Origin: Ectocarpus siliculosus
Taxonomy: Eukaryota > Sar > Phaeophyceae > Ectocarpales > Ectocarpaceae
NCBI GenBank assembly: GCA_000310025.1
Contig: FN648952.1
Location: 1-17,946 of the forward strand
Direction of reading: 5' to 3'
DNA length: 17,946 bases
Shown here: positions 8,971-17,907 of the stretch, piece after piece
Layout: every line of letters starts with the position of its first letter
How positions within the stretch are numbered: the stretch's first letter is position 1
Translations under genes and position numbers: made by a program
The notes under the pieces: model-generated
Databases searched by the model: none
The model's input: only the letters and a program-made list of their open reading frames with translations
Told to the model about the DNA's origin: nothing

Positions 8971-9421
8971 ATGGCCAACGGGCAGCGAGGACGAGGCCGT
9001 CGTGCTGTTGGTGGCGGTGGTGGTGCTTCGTCTCCTGCGGGTGACCACGGTGATGATCCGACAAGCGCAACAAACATCGGCGAGGTCTTGGCTTCGCACT
9101 GCGTGAAGGAGTGGGACGTGCCACTGAAGCTCATCACGTTGGCGGAGAACAGCAGGCAAACCAGCCCGACCGCGGTGCAGGACGTCGTCGAGAGCATCCA
9201 AGCTCATGGATGGGTGGATCGCTTTCCGCGAGTGATGTTCTCGGATCTGACAGAAGAGCAAGAGATGACTGCCGAGCTCGCCGCTAGGCTACATGCCGTC
9301 GTCATCGATGGAAATCATCGCTTGGCTGCCTGCAAGGAGGTGTACGGAGAAGATCGGCTCATCAGGTGCACGTGCTACCGGTTCATCGCGGATAGCTTCG
9401 CCAGGCAAATCGCCTCTGACG
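8971..9421 (+). CDS. Exon 1 of the fusion gene: ParB/sulfiredoxin-like N-terminal domain
   Basis: This exon encodes residues 1-150. A basic and Gly-rich start (MANGQRGRGRR, then G5) is followed at about 50 by WDVPLKLITLAENSRQTS, the usual beginning of a ParB-like domain (a strand followed by N/P-x-R). Next come a helix (AVQDVVESIQAHGWVDR) and the signature VVIDGNHRLAAC at 110-121. That signature corresponds to the family's D/x-G-x-x-R-x-x-A box, in which Arg and Gly contact phosphate or nucleotide. The exon ends GAC-G|GTGAGA in phase 1. An upstream in-frame extension to 8848 lacks an ATG, so 8971 is the start. This is the clearest domain call in the window. Confidence 0.8.
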
Positions 9422-12400
9422 GTGAGATGGAAGAGTGTACTCTCGACAGTGGATGAAGCAAACACGGTCTTGTTGGGAAGACGCCTGTTTCTTACGCTTA
9501 CTTACGAGCACTCCTCCTGCTGCTCTCAAACACATCTATCGCCTCTCAAGCTTCTCATAGAAATTGCGTCGGATTTTTGTACTTTGTTTGGAGGGTACAT
9601 ACTTACTTGTATGTTGTTGGTGTGTGTGTAGCAGTCCAGGTGTCAGACGATAATGTTACAACGGCAGCAAGCAGCAGCAGCAGCAGCCGCAGCAGCAACG
9701 AAGAGATGATGAGCACGTCGCTGCTCGCGCGCCTCTTCACGTGCGGAATTGACCGAATTAATTATCGATACCACGAAAAACACAGCAACACCGCAAGAAC
9801 AAGACTAGCATACGATGTACCCTTTTGGGATACTCCAATGAATTACACCATTCTTAGTTGGTGTACATACTGCGGTACAGCAGTTCCTGACACAACGACA
9901 CGGTAGTGGCGGTAGTGACTCCTCAACAACGCACCCACACATTTCCGATGGATCGGTGATTCGTCTCCTGGACCACCGCTGCCGCTGCTGTACACCCCAG
10001 TGTGCAACGTCACGACGGCCACGTTCCAAGCGCGGACAATCTACGATCAGCTCTATTTCTACAGTAGGATGATGACGTCGCTGATGAGCCAGGAAAAAGA
10101 GGCATCATCAGGTCGCCGGCGGTCTTCTAATGGTCGTTCGAAACCGTCTGTCACCGCGGCTAAGCTAGCGTCATGCTGGAAGGGGGTGAGTGCGACTGAC
10201 ACAATATTTTGGTGCTGATACTCTCCATATTTCTGGTGGGTGTTTATTCCTGTAGCCTGTCGCCGACATCAGGCCATGTTACTACTGTACAAGCACCAGT
10301 ATTTTCGTATTATAGGATTGTTTTCTGTGCTTTATGCTGCAATATTCAGGCTGGTAGCCAGGCACCGACAGCCAACACCCTTCGCCAGTGGATTTCTATC
10401 GTCAACGACACGAGTCAGGAAGCACTGATCGCGCTTCGTGCTCTGACGGTTCAACGCGTTCCAGGGTACCAAAGCATCACCAAGGCCTTCCTCGCCGACC
10501 CTCGCGTGCGGGACTTGAAAGAAGAGCAGCCGCAAACCCAGGCCCTCATGTTCGACATTTACGCTAGGTATTCAATATGGGAGGCAACGAGTAAGACCAG
10601 CCAAGTGTGATACAAGCGTGATATATTAACATGCTTCGTTCGTCGTTGACATCCTCTGCAACTGTATTGCTGTCGGCGGTAGTGTTTGTGTCAAAGGTTC
10701 TACGCTGCCATGTTGATCACTCGTGTATACCGATATAAGCGGACGATTAGCGTCGGAACGCATGCATACATGCAGACCCTCCTCGATTAGAACCCCACCG
10801 TGTGGTTTGGGTACTTCTGCAGGATGCCGAAGACGTCCAAAAAAGGAGACCGCGAGGGGTTGGACGAGATAGGCTGGGCGTTGGCTCGGGCGAAGATGAC
10901 GGCGTCTTGGGTCGAGGGTACTGAGCACGTAGTGCCCAGAGACCAATGGTCAGACAAGCTGAAGGGGTGAGTGCAGCGACAACGCAGAATGGGGCGTGGC
11001 ACTCGGCAATTTTGTTCTTGCGGTGGTTGTCCGTGATTGGTAGGGGCAACCTAGAAAGAAGACGACGAACGTTCACTAACCTCGACCGCATTCAATATCT
11101 TCCCGGGGTTCCCATGGCCCACATCAACAGTACCGTCCGCGACTTCGCGTTCGTGAAGACCGGCCACTACGCTAACTACGTCAAGCCACACCAACTTGAG
11201 AGAGAGGCGGAGGTACGCGAGCTCCGCGAGTCGCTTCCTCCGCACATCAAGGAGCTCGACGAAGATGTAGTGCTGGCCATTCGCTCGAAGCTACATCTCA
11301 CCATCAGGAAGGTGAATCCCGTACAATTTAGGGCGTTTCCGTTTGCTTTGTTCGCCTAAGCGTGTTTGTAGCATTTTTCCTTGCGGTTCGAGTGCTGTAC
11401 AGGTTATTGTGGATGGGCGCAGCCAACCCAGCACTAGTTATTATGTGTTTGTTTTGCTGTTTTGCATTTGCACACACCCTTCTTTCCCCCCTGCCCGTTA
11501 TTGGGACTGGTTTCACTAGCACATCTGCAATCACTCGGATAGGGACGAGCGAGGAGGGACGGTCGCGTTTCTCCGCGCAAATTATTACAGGCGGGACATA
11601 GTCGCGGGTGGAAGGCCAAAGTTTTGTTGCTTTCTGTTGGTTCGTCGTATGGCAGGTCATGCACGAAGACCTCAACTTTCGCCCGATGTTCGTCGAGCAC
11701 GAGGGACTGTACGAAAGCGCTTTGAACAAGGTCAGAAGCTTCAAGCTGCAAGTCACTCAGCCAGTGCAACCACGTCCACGAGAACCCGTCGGCAACCCCA
11801 ACAGCGAGGGTCTTGCCTGCACCGTCTGCATAGCACCAACCTCTTCGAGGTGAGGACCAGGGAGGTACAGGATGAATGATCACGCCTGTTGGGAACACGC
11901 CTATATTTCATATGCGGCCTGTCCGCTCGCGTGGCCGACCGTCGCAATCTCACCGCGAGTTTACGCCGCTCGCATCCCATGGCCGGTGTGATCCTTCATG
12001 TCGACTTTAACACCGGTTCGTGTCCATCTTACCATTCATTGTATATTTTCGCGCGGCGTCCATGTATCACGCCATGTACAAAGTAGGAGTTACTTCTTTT
12101 ACGACACGACAGTGTTTAAATATCGCCGCCCTCTTCACCCTTGTTGTCCCTCGTCCCCATTACTCTTCGCTCCCCTCGCCTTAGCTATTCGTGTTCCGTC
12201 TGCAAAATTCGCCACACTGGTGGTTGCGCGAACACCGACTTTTCGGAGGACAGCGAAACGTCGAAAGTCAGAGACTGCAAGGACTGCCACCTCAGCAAGC
12301 AGCCACAGCAGCAGCCAGAGGAGCCAGCGGAACCGGAGGGTCCTGAGGAGGGGGAACAAAACCAGCAGGATGCCAGCAAGCGCCCCGCCCCAGGACGTTC

Positions 12401-15400
12401 GGGAGACGGGGAGGACGGTGGTCCGTCTTCCCCCTCCGGACGAACCGGCGCGCGGGATAAGGGGAAAAGGCCCAGGAGGGACCCAACGCCCTCGTCACCG
12501 GAACCGACCTTGCCCACTCTCCCGTCCTCGCCTGGCGGCACGGGTGACGACTTCAAGACCCTACGCAGGTACTGTGACAATGAATGATGAAGGCGCGATG
12601 TACACTACTAGTACCATTTCCCCAAGATTCGCTCTAGAGCTTGTTGGTCGACGCTAGGCCCGAAGCAACAAGGAATAAATAAACAAACGAATATCCCTAA
12701 CCCTGACATTATTTTGCTTTTTGTTACCGTGGTTTCCATGCCGCATGCCCCACCACCCACTGCTTGCCGTCGACATACAGGGCTGAGTGCATCCGCATCA
12801 ACGACGCTATGCCGCTTAGTCGTGATTTCCGCGTGGAAGGACCCGACGCTCCTATCGAGGTCGACGGTGACAAGGCCATGCTCTTGTTCGTCGATCCCGG
12901 TGTGAACGACGATCTGCTCAGGGAAACTGCTCCCTGGAAAGACCGCCTAAGTAAGATCATCTACCGCGTGTGCGATTTCTTGCACGAGGAAGGCATCATG
13001 ATCGTCCACGTTCCTCACTCCTATCTTCACCATGGTCGGCGCATCGAGGGTCAGTGTTGTCTATTTATTGCTTTTTTTCTCTTGTACGAGCTTTCACGTC
13101 AGGACGGTCGTCGTCGTCTTGCTTTCGATTTTTTTTTAGCGGGGAATGACGTGGAGTTTGGAGGGACTATCTGGGCGCGAAGAAGAAGACGCTCCCGATG
13201 CCCTTTGTCCCCTTCGTCACGTACGGACTAACAGGCGCCGTCCTTGTTCGATTGTGTCGTGTTGCTTCTTGTTTGCTTCTTTTTCACCGTGTAGACGCCC
13301 TCAAGCAGTCCGATTTGGAACTGGTTGTAGAAGACAATCCGCTGGTGGTTGTGTACGGAAAGAGGGGAGGTGGAATAACAGCTACATCCAAGGCAAACCA
13401 TCTTTCAGGGGGTGTCGACATCTTTCTTATCGCTCATCCCGATGGCGCTAGCTTCCGATGCAACAAGGACGTGCTGCCGCAGAACTTTCCGGAAAAGGTT
13501 TGGGCAAATGGCGAGCGGATTCCTGTCAACAATGGCCACGAGTGCGTCATGAACGACGTTCCCTACCTTGGGGCTTCTCGATGCTTCCACAACAACGTCG
13601 CCTCCTGGGGGATTCAACGGTGAGCCCCTGAGTCTTGAACGAGCCGCTTTACTCCGCGACATGAGAGGCTCGTACGTGAAAATAAAATACTCCATCCTCG
13701 TCACCCATGAAATGCCCACATGGCGTGTGGGGTTTGGATATATCTCCATTCATATAGTTTGTTATATTTCTTGTTCCCAACTTCCGGGGGGGATCTCACC
13801 CCTCACCCATCTAAGTAGCACATTTGCGTAGATGGCGGTGGGCCGTGAGGGGGTGGGGTGGGGGTTACTCTCCTCGCGTGGTAGACCATTAACCACGCGT
13901 CCTTGACAGGACGGACCACGTGGTAGATGGGGGTGGGGTGTGTCTTCATGGGGTACGAGGGGGGGGGGCGTATCGTCAGGATGGGAAGAACTATTTGTTG
14001 TTGTGCGGGTGGTATACGAGGGATAGTCGTCTTCACTCAATCAACTGATAACATACCTGGACGCCCTAACCCTCGTTCGATGAGTGCCAAGTACCAGAAT
14101 TCCACATGCCGCACAAGCCCTACCGTAACCCTCATACCTCACAGTTCTGTTTACTCTGTCGTTTTATGCATCCCCATGTTTCACGAAGCAAGTGGACACC
14201 GTCATGACGCTTACCGCAGACAAGGACGGTGTCCTCGAGACAGCACTGAAGTACGGGCGGAATGTGGGCTTGTTCATAACGGACCCAAACGAGCGCGAAG
14301 GCATCATTACACGGGCGGAGCGAGCCTTCGACGACCCCTGGAGAATAGGAATATTCATGGTGGGCACCCGAAGGATACTTGTTGTTGTGCAATAGCGACA
14401 TGCATTGCAGCTTTCCCCTTGTCAGCACATCCCTAACACAGGTCCTCCCCCCCAGTGAGTGTAGGTAGACTTGCTCAACTTCCTTTTGCTTGGTAATGCG
14501 TCCGCTTTCCTGCCGTCGTTGGTATTTATTGTAGGAAAGTCGTGGGGGATACGTGCGATGACTGTGCTGGAAAGTTACAATACCATATAAACATATATGG
14601 ATGTGTAGTCTACAAGTAGAGCGAGATATGAGATATGCGTGCAGGTTACGCGTTCTTTAAGCCCACCAACCGCCGCTCCGGTCCTTCCTTTCTCAACTCC
14701 TGTATACTTTGCTGCTTCCAATCTCCAAAGCGGAAATCACCGGCCACCAACATCCACAAAGTCCGCCATGGCACGCTGCCGCTTGGCATTCCCCCGGAGA
14801 ACACCCCGCGAGGTATCGTCGACCAAATCGACACCTGGACGGAAAATTTGGTTTTAGGGGGGAAGGATGAAGAAGGCGCTAGGATCCAAGCCATGGTTGA
14901 AGTGGCGTGTAAGGTGGCTCGTGACTTCCAGTGGGAAGTACGCCTGGACGTGAGTTTATTGCAAGAAGCTGCCTTGCATATTTGCAGTAGTATTGGCATG
15001 TGTATGTATGGATGTCGGGAGGTGGGCGGCCATGATGGTTTCGCCTCTCAGAAACAAAGACTTTAATCTGATTTAAAAAAAAAATCGCGATCTCACCGAA
15101 CCCTTGAATGAATGTAGGTAGCGTGCACCGTTTCATGTCGCAAACTCTCCACACTAATTTGCGCAATATCTCCCTCGAATCTGTTGTCCAATTTGTACAG
15201 TGCTCTACCCTCTTGTTCGTTAGAACCATCTGCCTGCTCCTGTTCGTCTCAAAACTCGTCAAACCCCAACTCTGTCCGCATGTCGTGCCGCAGCCGCCGG
15301 AAGAGCTAGGCGTTCGTGCGGCTCTCTTCGCCCTGGATGCCCAGCGCTACAAGGTGGGCGCTTCCGACCTTCCCGTGTGGGGGGAGTACATCGTGTATGA

Positions 15401-15857
15401 TTCGCGCGAGCAGGCCTATGCTTCGATTAAACCCGACGACGACGACGAAAACCTCCAGTACGTGCGACTCCTTCACGTCGCTGACACCCAACTGCTAAGG
15501 CGGATGTGCAAGGAGGCCGAAGAGAGCGTCGTGTCCGCGAACGCTGGCCTTTATCTTAGGGTTGCCACATCTTGCCCGGCGTTCTACGCCTTGTGGGATG
15601 AATCCGAAGATAACGTTGGAACCCACGAGGTTCGGAACAGGTGTACACGAACTGACTCGACGAGCAATCTGGTTGCGAAGTTCAGGGGAACCGGCTCTAC
15701 TGAGTTCCCTGTGTTCCTCAAGGTGTGCCAGGAAATTGCTGCCGAGGACCGGGGTCGGGTGGTACACGTCCAACCAGGCTTGTCTGTCGTTCGCCCTGGA
15801 TGGTACAAATCGCCGGAAACGGAATCATCCTGCAACGACGAGGGTGGGAGTCCCTAG
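8971..15857 (+). CDS. Multi-exon ParB-domain / methyltransferase-like fusion protein (about 1148 aa)
   Basis: I joined these exons by GT..AG borders and matching phase: 8971-9421, 10001-10185, 10350-10567, 10823-10966, 11044-11311, 11656-11849, 12185-12568, 12781-13049, 13295-13675, 14189-14359, 14731-14949, 15294-15857 (stop TAG). The whole chain stays in frame if a single extra base in exon 13295-13675 is bridged. Domains: ParB-like N-terminal domain (residues about 50-137), helical region (150-470), Cys cluster (477-521), Pro/Glu/Ser/Gly-rich linker (523-610), permuted methyltransferase-like fold (about 640-885), C-terminal domain (about 960-1148). ParB plus DNA-methylase fusions are known in phages, plasmids and bacteria, where ParB-like domains act in DNA binding or cleavage. 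Here the gene is intron-rich and eukaryotic. No signal peptide or membrane segment is seen, so a nuclear or cytosolic DNA-related role is my inference. Weakest joints: the first intron (optional cassette exon), donor GTACTG at 12569, donor GTGGGC at 14360, and acceptors at 14188 and 14730. Confidence 0.7.
9640..9874 (+). other. Possible cassette exon or decayed duplicate of exon 10001-10185
   Basis: After the acceptor-like GTGTCAG (exon would start at 9647, phase 1, joining exon 1 in frame) the frame reads DDNVTTAASSSSSS with an AGC run, then MMSTSLLARL. This echoes the next exon (CNVTTATF..RMMTSLMSQ). No good donor with the required phase 1 exists; GTACAG at 9875 is the only phase-correct candidate I found near the end. 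The AT-richer sequence after 9740 looks intronic. Skipping this segment gives a perfectly phased join of 9421 to 10001, which I prefer. Confidence 0.35.
11656..12568 (+). CDS. Exons 7-8 of the fusion gene: Cys-rich probable zinc module and acidic/proline linker
   Basis: Exons 11656-11849 and 12185-12568 join as AG|C (Ser). They put CTVC at residues 477-480 beside CSVC at 490-493, then H497, C501 and CKDC at 518-521. Three C-x2-C pairs plus extra Cys/His within 45 residues suggest one or two structural zinc sites; the exact finger family is not recognised. Downstream, residues 523-610 are polyQ/Pro/Glu then Pro/Ser/Gly/Asp-rich and surely disordered. If intron 12569-12780 is retained, the frame reads six codons further (RYCDNE) and stops at 12587, giving a shorter form without the methyltransferase-like half. 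Confidence 0.6.
12781..14359 (+). CDS. Exons 9-11 of the fusion gene: permuted methyltransferase-like fold with altered catalytic motifs
   Basis: Exons 12781-13049, 13295-13675 and 14189-14359. In order: KAMLLFVDPGV (646-656) fits strand 4 and motif IV. GIMIVHVPHSYL (686-697) fits strand 5. LELVVEDNPLVVVYGKRGG (712-730) leading to VDIFLIAHPDGASFRCN fits the x-x-W-x-K..hE-x-hLhhxK..FN pattern after motif VII of N4/N6 DNA methylases. EPLSLERAALLRDM (814-827) fits the KPLxLxxxLI helix (motif X). VDTVMTLTADKDGVLETAL (833-851) followed by GRNVGLFITDP fits motifs I and II. This IV-to-I order is the beta-class permutation. The usual (D/N/S)PP(Y/F/W) is DPGV and the FxGxG loop is absent, so methyl transfer is doubtful. 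A G5 run at 13607-13611 carries a +1 frame change needed to reach the motif X helix. Confidence 0.55.
13840..13864 (+). other. Potential G-quadruplex in the intron before exon 14189
   Basis: Four G tracts (3, 5, 4 and 5 G) are separated by loops of 6, 1 and 1 bases on the plus strand, matching the G3+N1-7 pattern. Further G runs follow at about 13928-13939 and 13961-13969. Confidence 0.5.
13875..13899. repeat. 8-bp inverted repeat CGCGTGGT / ACCACGCG
   Basis: Perfect 8-bp arms with a 9-base loop inside the same intron, just after the G-rich tract. CGTGGTAGA recurs about 40 bp downstream in direct orientation. Confidence 0.6.
14731..15857 (+). CDS. Exons 12-13 of the fusion gene: unrecognised C-terminal domain
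   Basis: Exons 14731-14949 (73 codons, donor GTGAGT, phase 0) and 15294-15857 (acceptor TGCCGCAG, phase 0) encode residues 889-1148. The first part (TLPLGIPPENTPRG, then IDTWTENLVLGGKDEEG) precedes a helix (EGARIQAMVEVACKVARD). The second part starts PPEELGVRAALFALDAQRY and contains strands around WGEYIVYDS, an acidic PDDDDEN loop and a helix TQLLRRMCKEAEESV, ending NDEGGSP. I recognise no family. The frame also stays open upstream of 15294 to 15108, but that part is hydrophobic and follows no acceptor in phase, so I treat it as intron. Confidence 0.6.
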
Positions 15858-17907
15858 AGCTTGTTGTTTTCCATACAGAGGTAGTACAGAGAAGTCGACG
15901 ACCGTTTTTTTTTCTTGCATCTGTTTTTTCGGCCACATGGGTAATGGCAATAGAGAGATGGCCGTCTTCAAGGAACAATAATTGCTGTCTGTGTCGTTGG
16001 CGTGGAGACTGCTCCGGTACTAAAGGCAATGGGAGAGGGAGGGGGTTGGGAGGGTGTACTCTTCTTTTTTTGGGGGGGGGAGGTACCAGGAAGAGCATGA
16101 TTGAGTCTACTGAGGAACTCCCGAGTGCACCCTCGCCAGTTTCTCTCAGGGTGTATATTTTTTTCTGTTCGTTTCTTGCCCGTCGACTAATTTCGCATCT
16201 TTTCACATTCAAGTAGCAGCACGGTAGAACGAATTAATTGTAGGCGGCGGACACACACCCGTTTCTTGGGCAGTATCAACGTGCAACGTCCCAACGGTAT
16301 CGGTGTGCGGAATGATTTACTTTGTTGGACGGGCGTCGGTTTACCCACAGCGAGTGACGGAGTGTGGTGTGAAACGTAGGCGTTGTTCGAAATGCTTGGC
16401 GGCCACTGCCATCTCCTCGCTTCATCGTCCCTGTTTCTACGTGAGTGGACGATTGGTTCTTTTCAATGGTACAACAGTACAAAAAAAAGGGAACTTTTCT
16501 TGTGTTGTTGGGTGGGCACTCTCTTCTACTGAAGAAGAGGGTTGGAGGGTTGGGCCTTCCACACAAACGAAGTGGGTAACCGTACCAATTTAGTACGCGC
16601 CTCTACATGCATCACATTTGGACATTCGGTTGCTGTAAGACGACGGCAACGCTTCGTCTCCTGACGTTGCCAAGGCTGTATACAGAGGCGTGTACAAACA
16701 GTCACGGATAACGTGCCTAGGATTACTCATCTCGCTGCCTCTCGACCTTTATCACTGCGGCTGCTTTCCAACCTGTTGAGAAAACAGCAAGCACGAGGGG
16801 CGCTACAAACGCCGAACTCAGAACCTTCTGCCACACCACTGCTGATACTATTATTGATGCGCCGCTACCTCTCACTCTAGCATGCGGAGCGGGTGTGGTC
16901 CCTCGTGCGTGCTCCACCCTTCATGCCCCCGCGCAACAAACAGTTACCACCGAATCCTACGCCAACTTACGCCTAAAACAAAATAAGAGTATCCACTTGC
17001 TGCCCGAACGTGCTCCATACTTGGGAGGGAAAACGGCCTGCAATCCGATTGATACGCACTTCTAATTATTATCCCCGCCCCGCCGCGTCACCTTCTTTCG
17101 ATCACGTGCCGCCCCAGACGTGGTCTCAAGCTTTCCCAAGGTACCGCCCCGACCCATGTTCCCCTGTCCTCCATTACAAGCTGTTCCACTCCTGTGTAGC
17201 CTCTTTCCATCTCCCCTATGCTCCATTCCAAGCGGTGGTCCAAGCAACGACGCCCCTGACCATGCAAGACGCGGCAAAACGTATCATCAGCTTAGACAAG
17301 GGGCATGGAGTGGCAGCATAGCAAAACAGAGCCAACCAAGGAGGAAAAGCGTGACGAGCACCACGACAAAACAAAATCTATCTCGTAACATTGCAACTCC
17401 TAGTATCGGTCACTGCTCCAGAACGAGAGCTTCACTAAAGCAGGAACGACGTTACACACCAAGAATGACAACAGACAAAACTCATTGTGAGACTACACAG
17501 AAACCCCCCTCGTCAAATGGCGAGCGCACCGCAACCCTGACTAGTGGTCTAGTGGTCATCGTGCTTATCAACAGGCAGTACAAAGTCGCGGTAGAGCGTC
17601 TGTACACCATGCTTCCGAGATCTGGCGGTGGGTGCCATTGTTGACATCGAATACCCTACCTTCTCATCATGTAAAACACCAATACAAGTAGCCTACAGTA
17701 TTACAGCAGTTGTTGTGAGAGAGGCACCGTACCTGGCTCGCAAATAGAAGAAGTTGGCTCGTCTCCCTTCTTCTACTACAGCAGCAGTGCATCATGGGCC
17801 CTCCCAGATAGGCGACATCTCCCTTCTACAGCAGAAGTACATCATGGGCCCTCCCAGATAGGCGACCAAAACCAAGCTCGGATGACCCCCTGCTTGTCTT
17901 TTGGCAG
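15858..17907. other. Non-coding or unrecognised region after the fusion gene
   Basis: The 3' untranslated part of the fusion gene must lie at the left end, but I see no recognisable poly-A signal. A G-quadruplex-like stretch (16031-16054: G3, G3, G5, G3, G3 tracts) and a G9 run at about 16072-16080 follow. A 7-bp stem GGCAACG/CGTTGCC lies at 16645-16671. Open frames here are short, low in protein character and mostly Ser/Thr/Pro/Arg-rich, so none is called. Confidence 0.45.
17762..17866. repeat. 50-bp tandem duplication
   Basis: Two copies contain CTCCCTTCT, CAGCAG and ATCATGGGCCCTCCCAGA, the last at 17791 and 17841, giving a 50-bp period. About 27 consecutive bases are identical between copies, so the duplication is recent. 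Confidence 0.85.

Noticed and set aside
8806-9261. Minus-strand frames opposite exon 1 of the fusion gene
   Set aside because: Antisense shadows; the plus strand has the ParB-like signature and a GTGAGA donor.
12135-12580. Minus-strand frames opposite the Pro/Glu-rich exon
   Set aside because: Shadows of low-complexity coding sequence without any domain.
13050-13294. Possible additional exon (GNDVEFGGTIW.. or MTWSLEGLSGREEE..)
   Set aside because: Direct joining of 13049 to 13295 is in phase and gives an unbroken methylase strand order; inserting this piece would add a stop or shift the frame.
16723-16917. 64-codon minus-strand frame with a hydrophobic middle
   Set aside because: Too short, no supporting start context or homology I recognise, and no partner exon.
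17120-17644. 174-codon plus-strand open frame
   Set aside because: It is rich in Ser, Thr, Pro and Arg with no ordered hydrophobic pattern or motif, and no splice or neighbour context; it looks like a chance frame.
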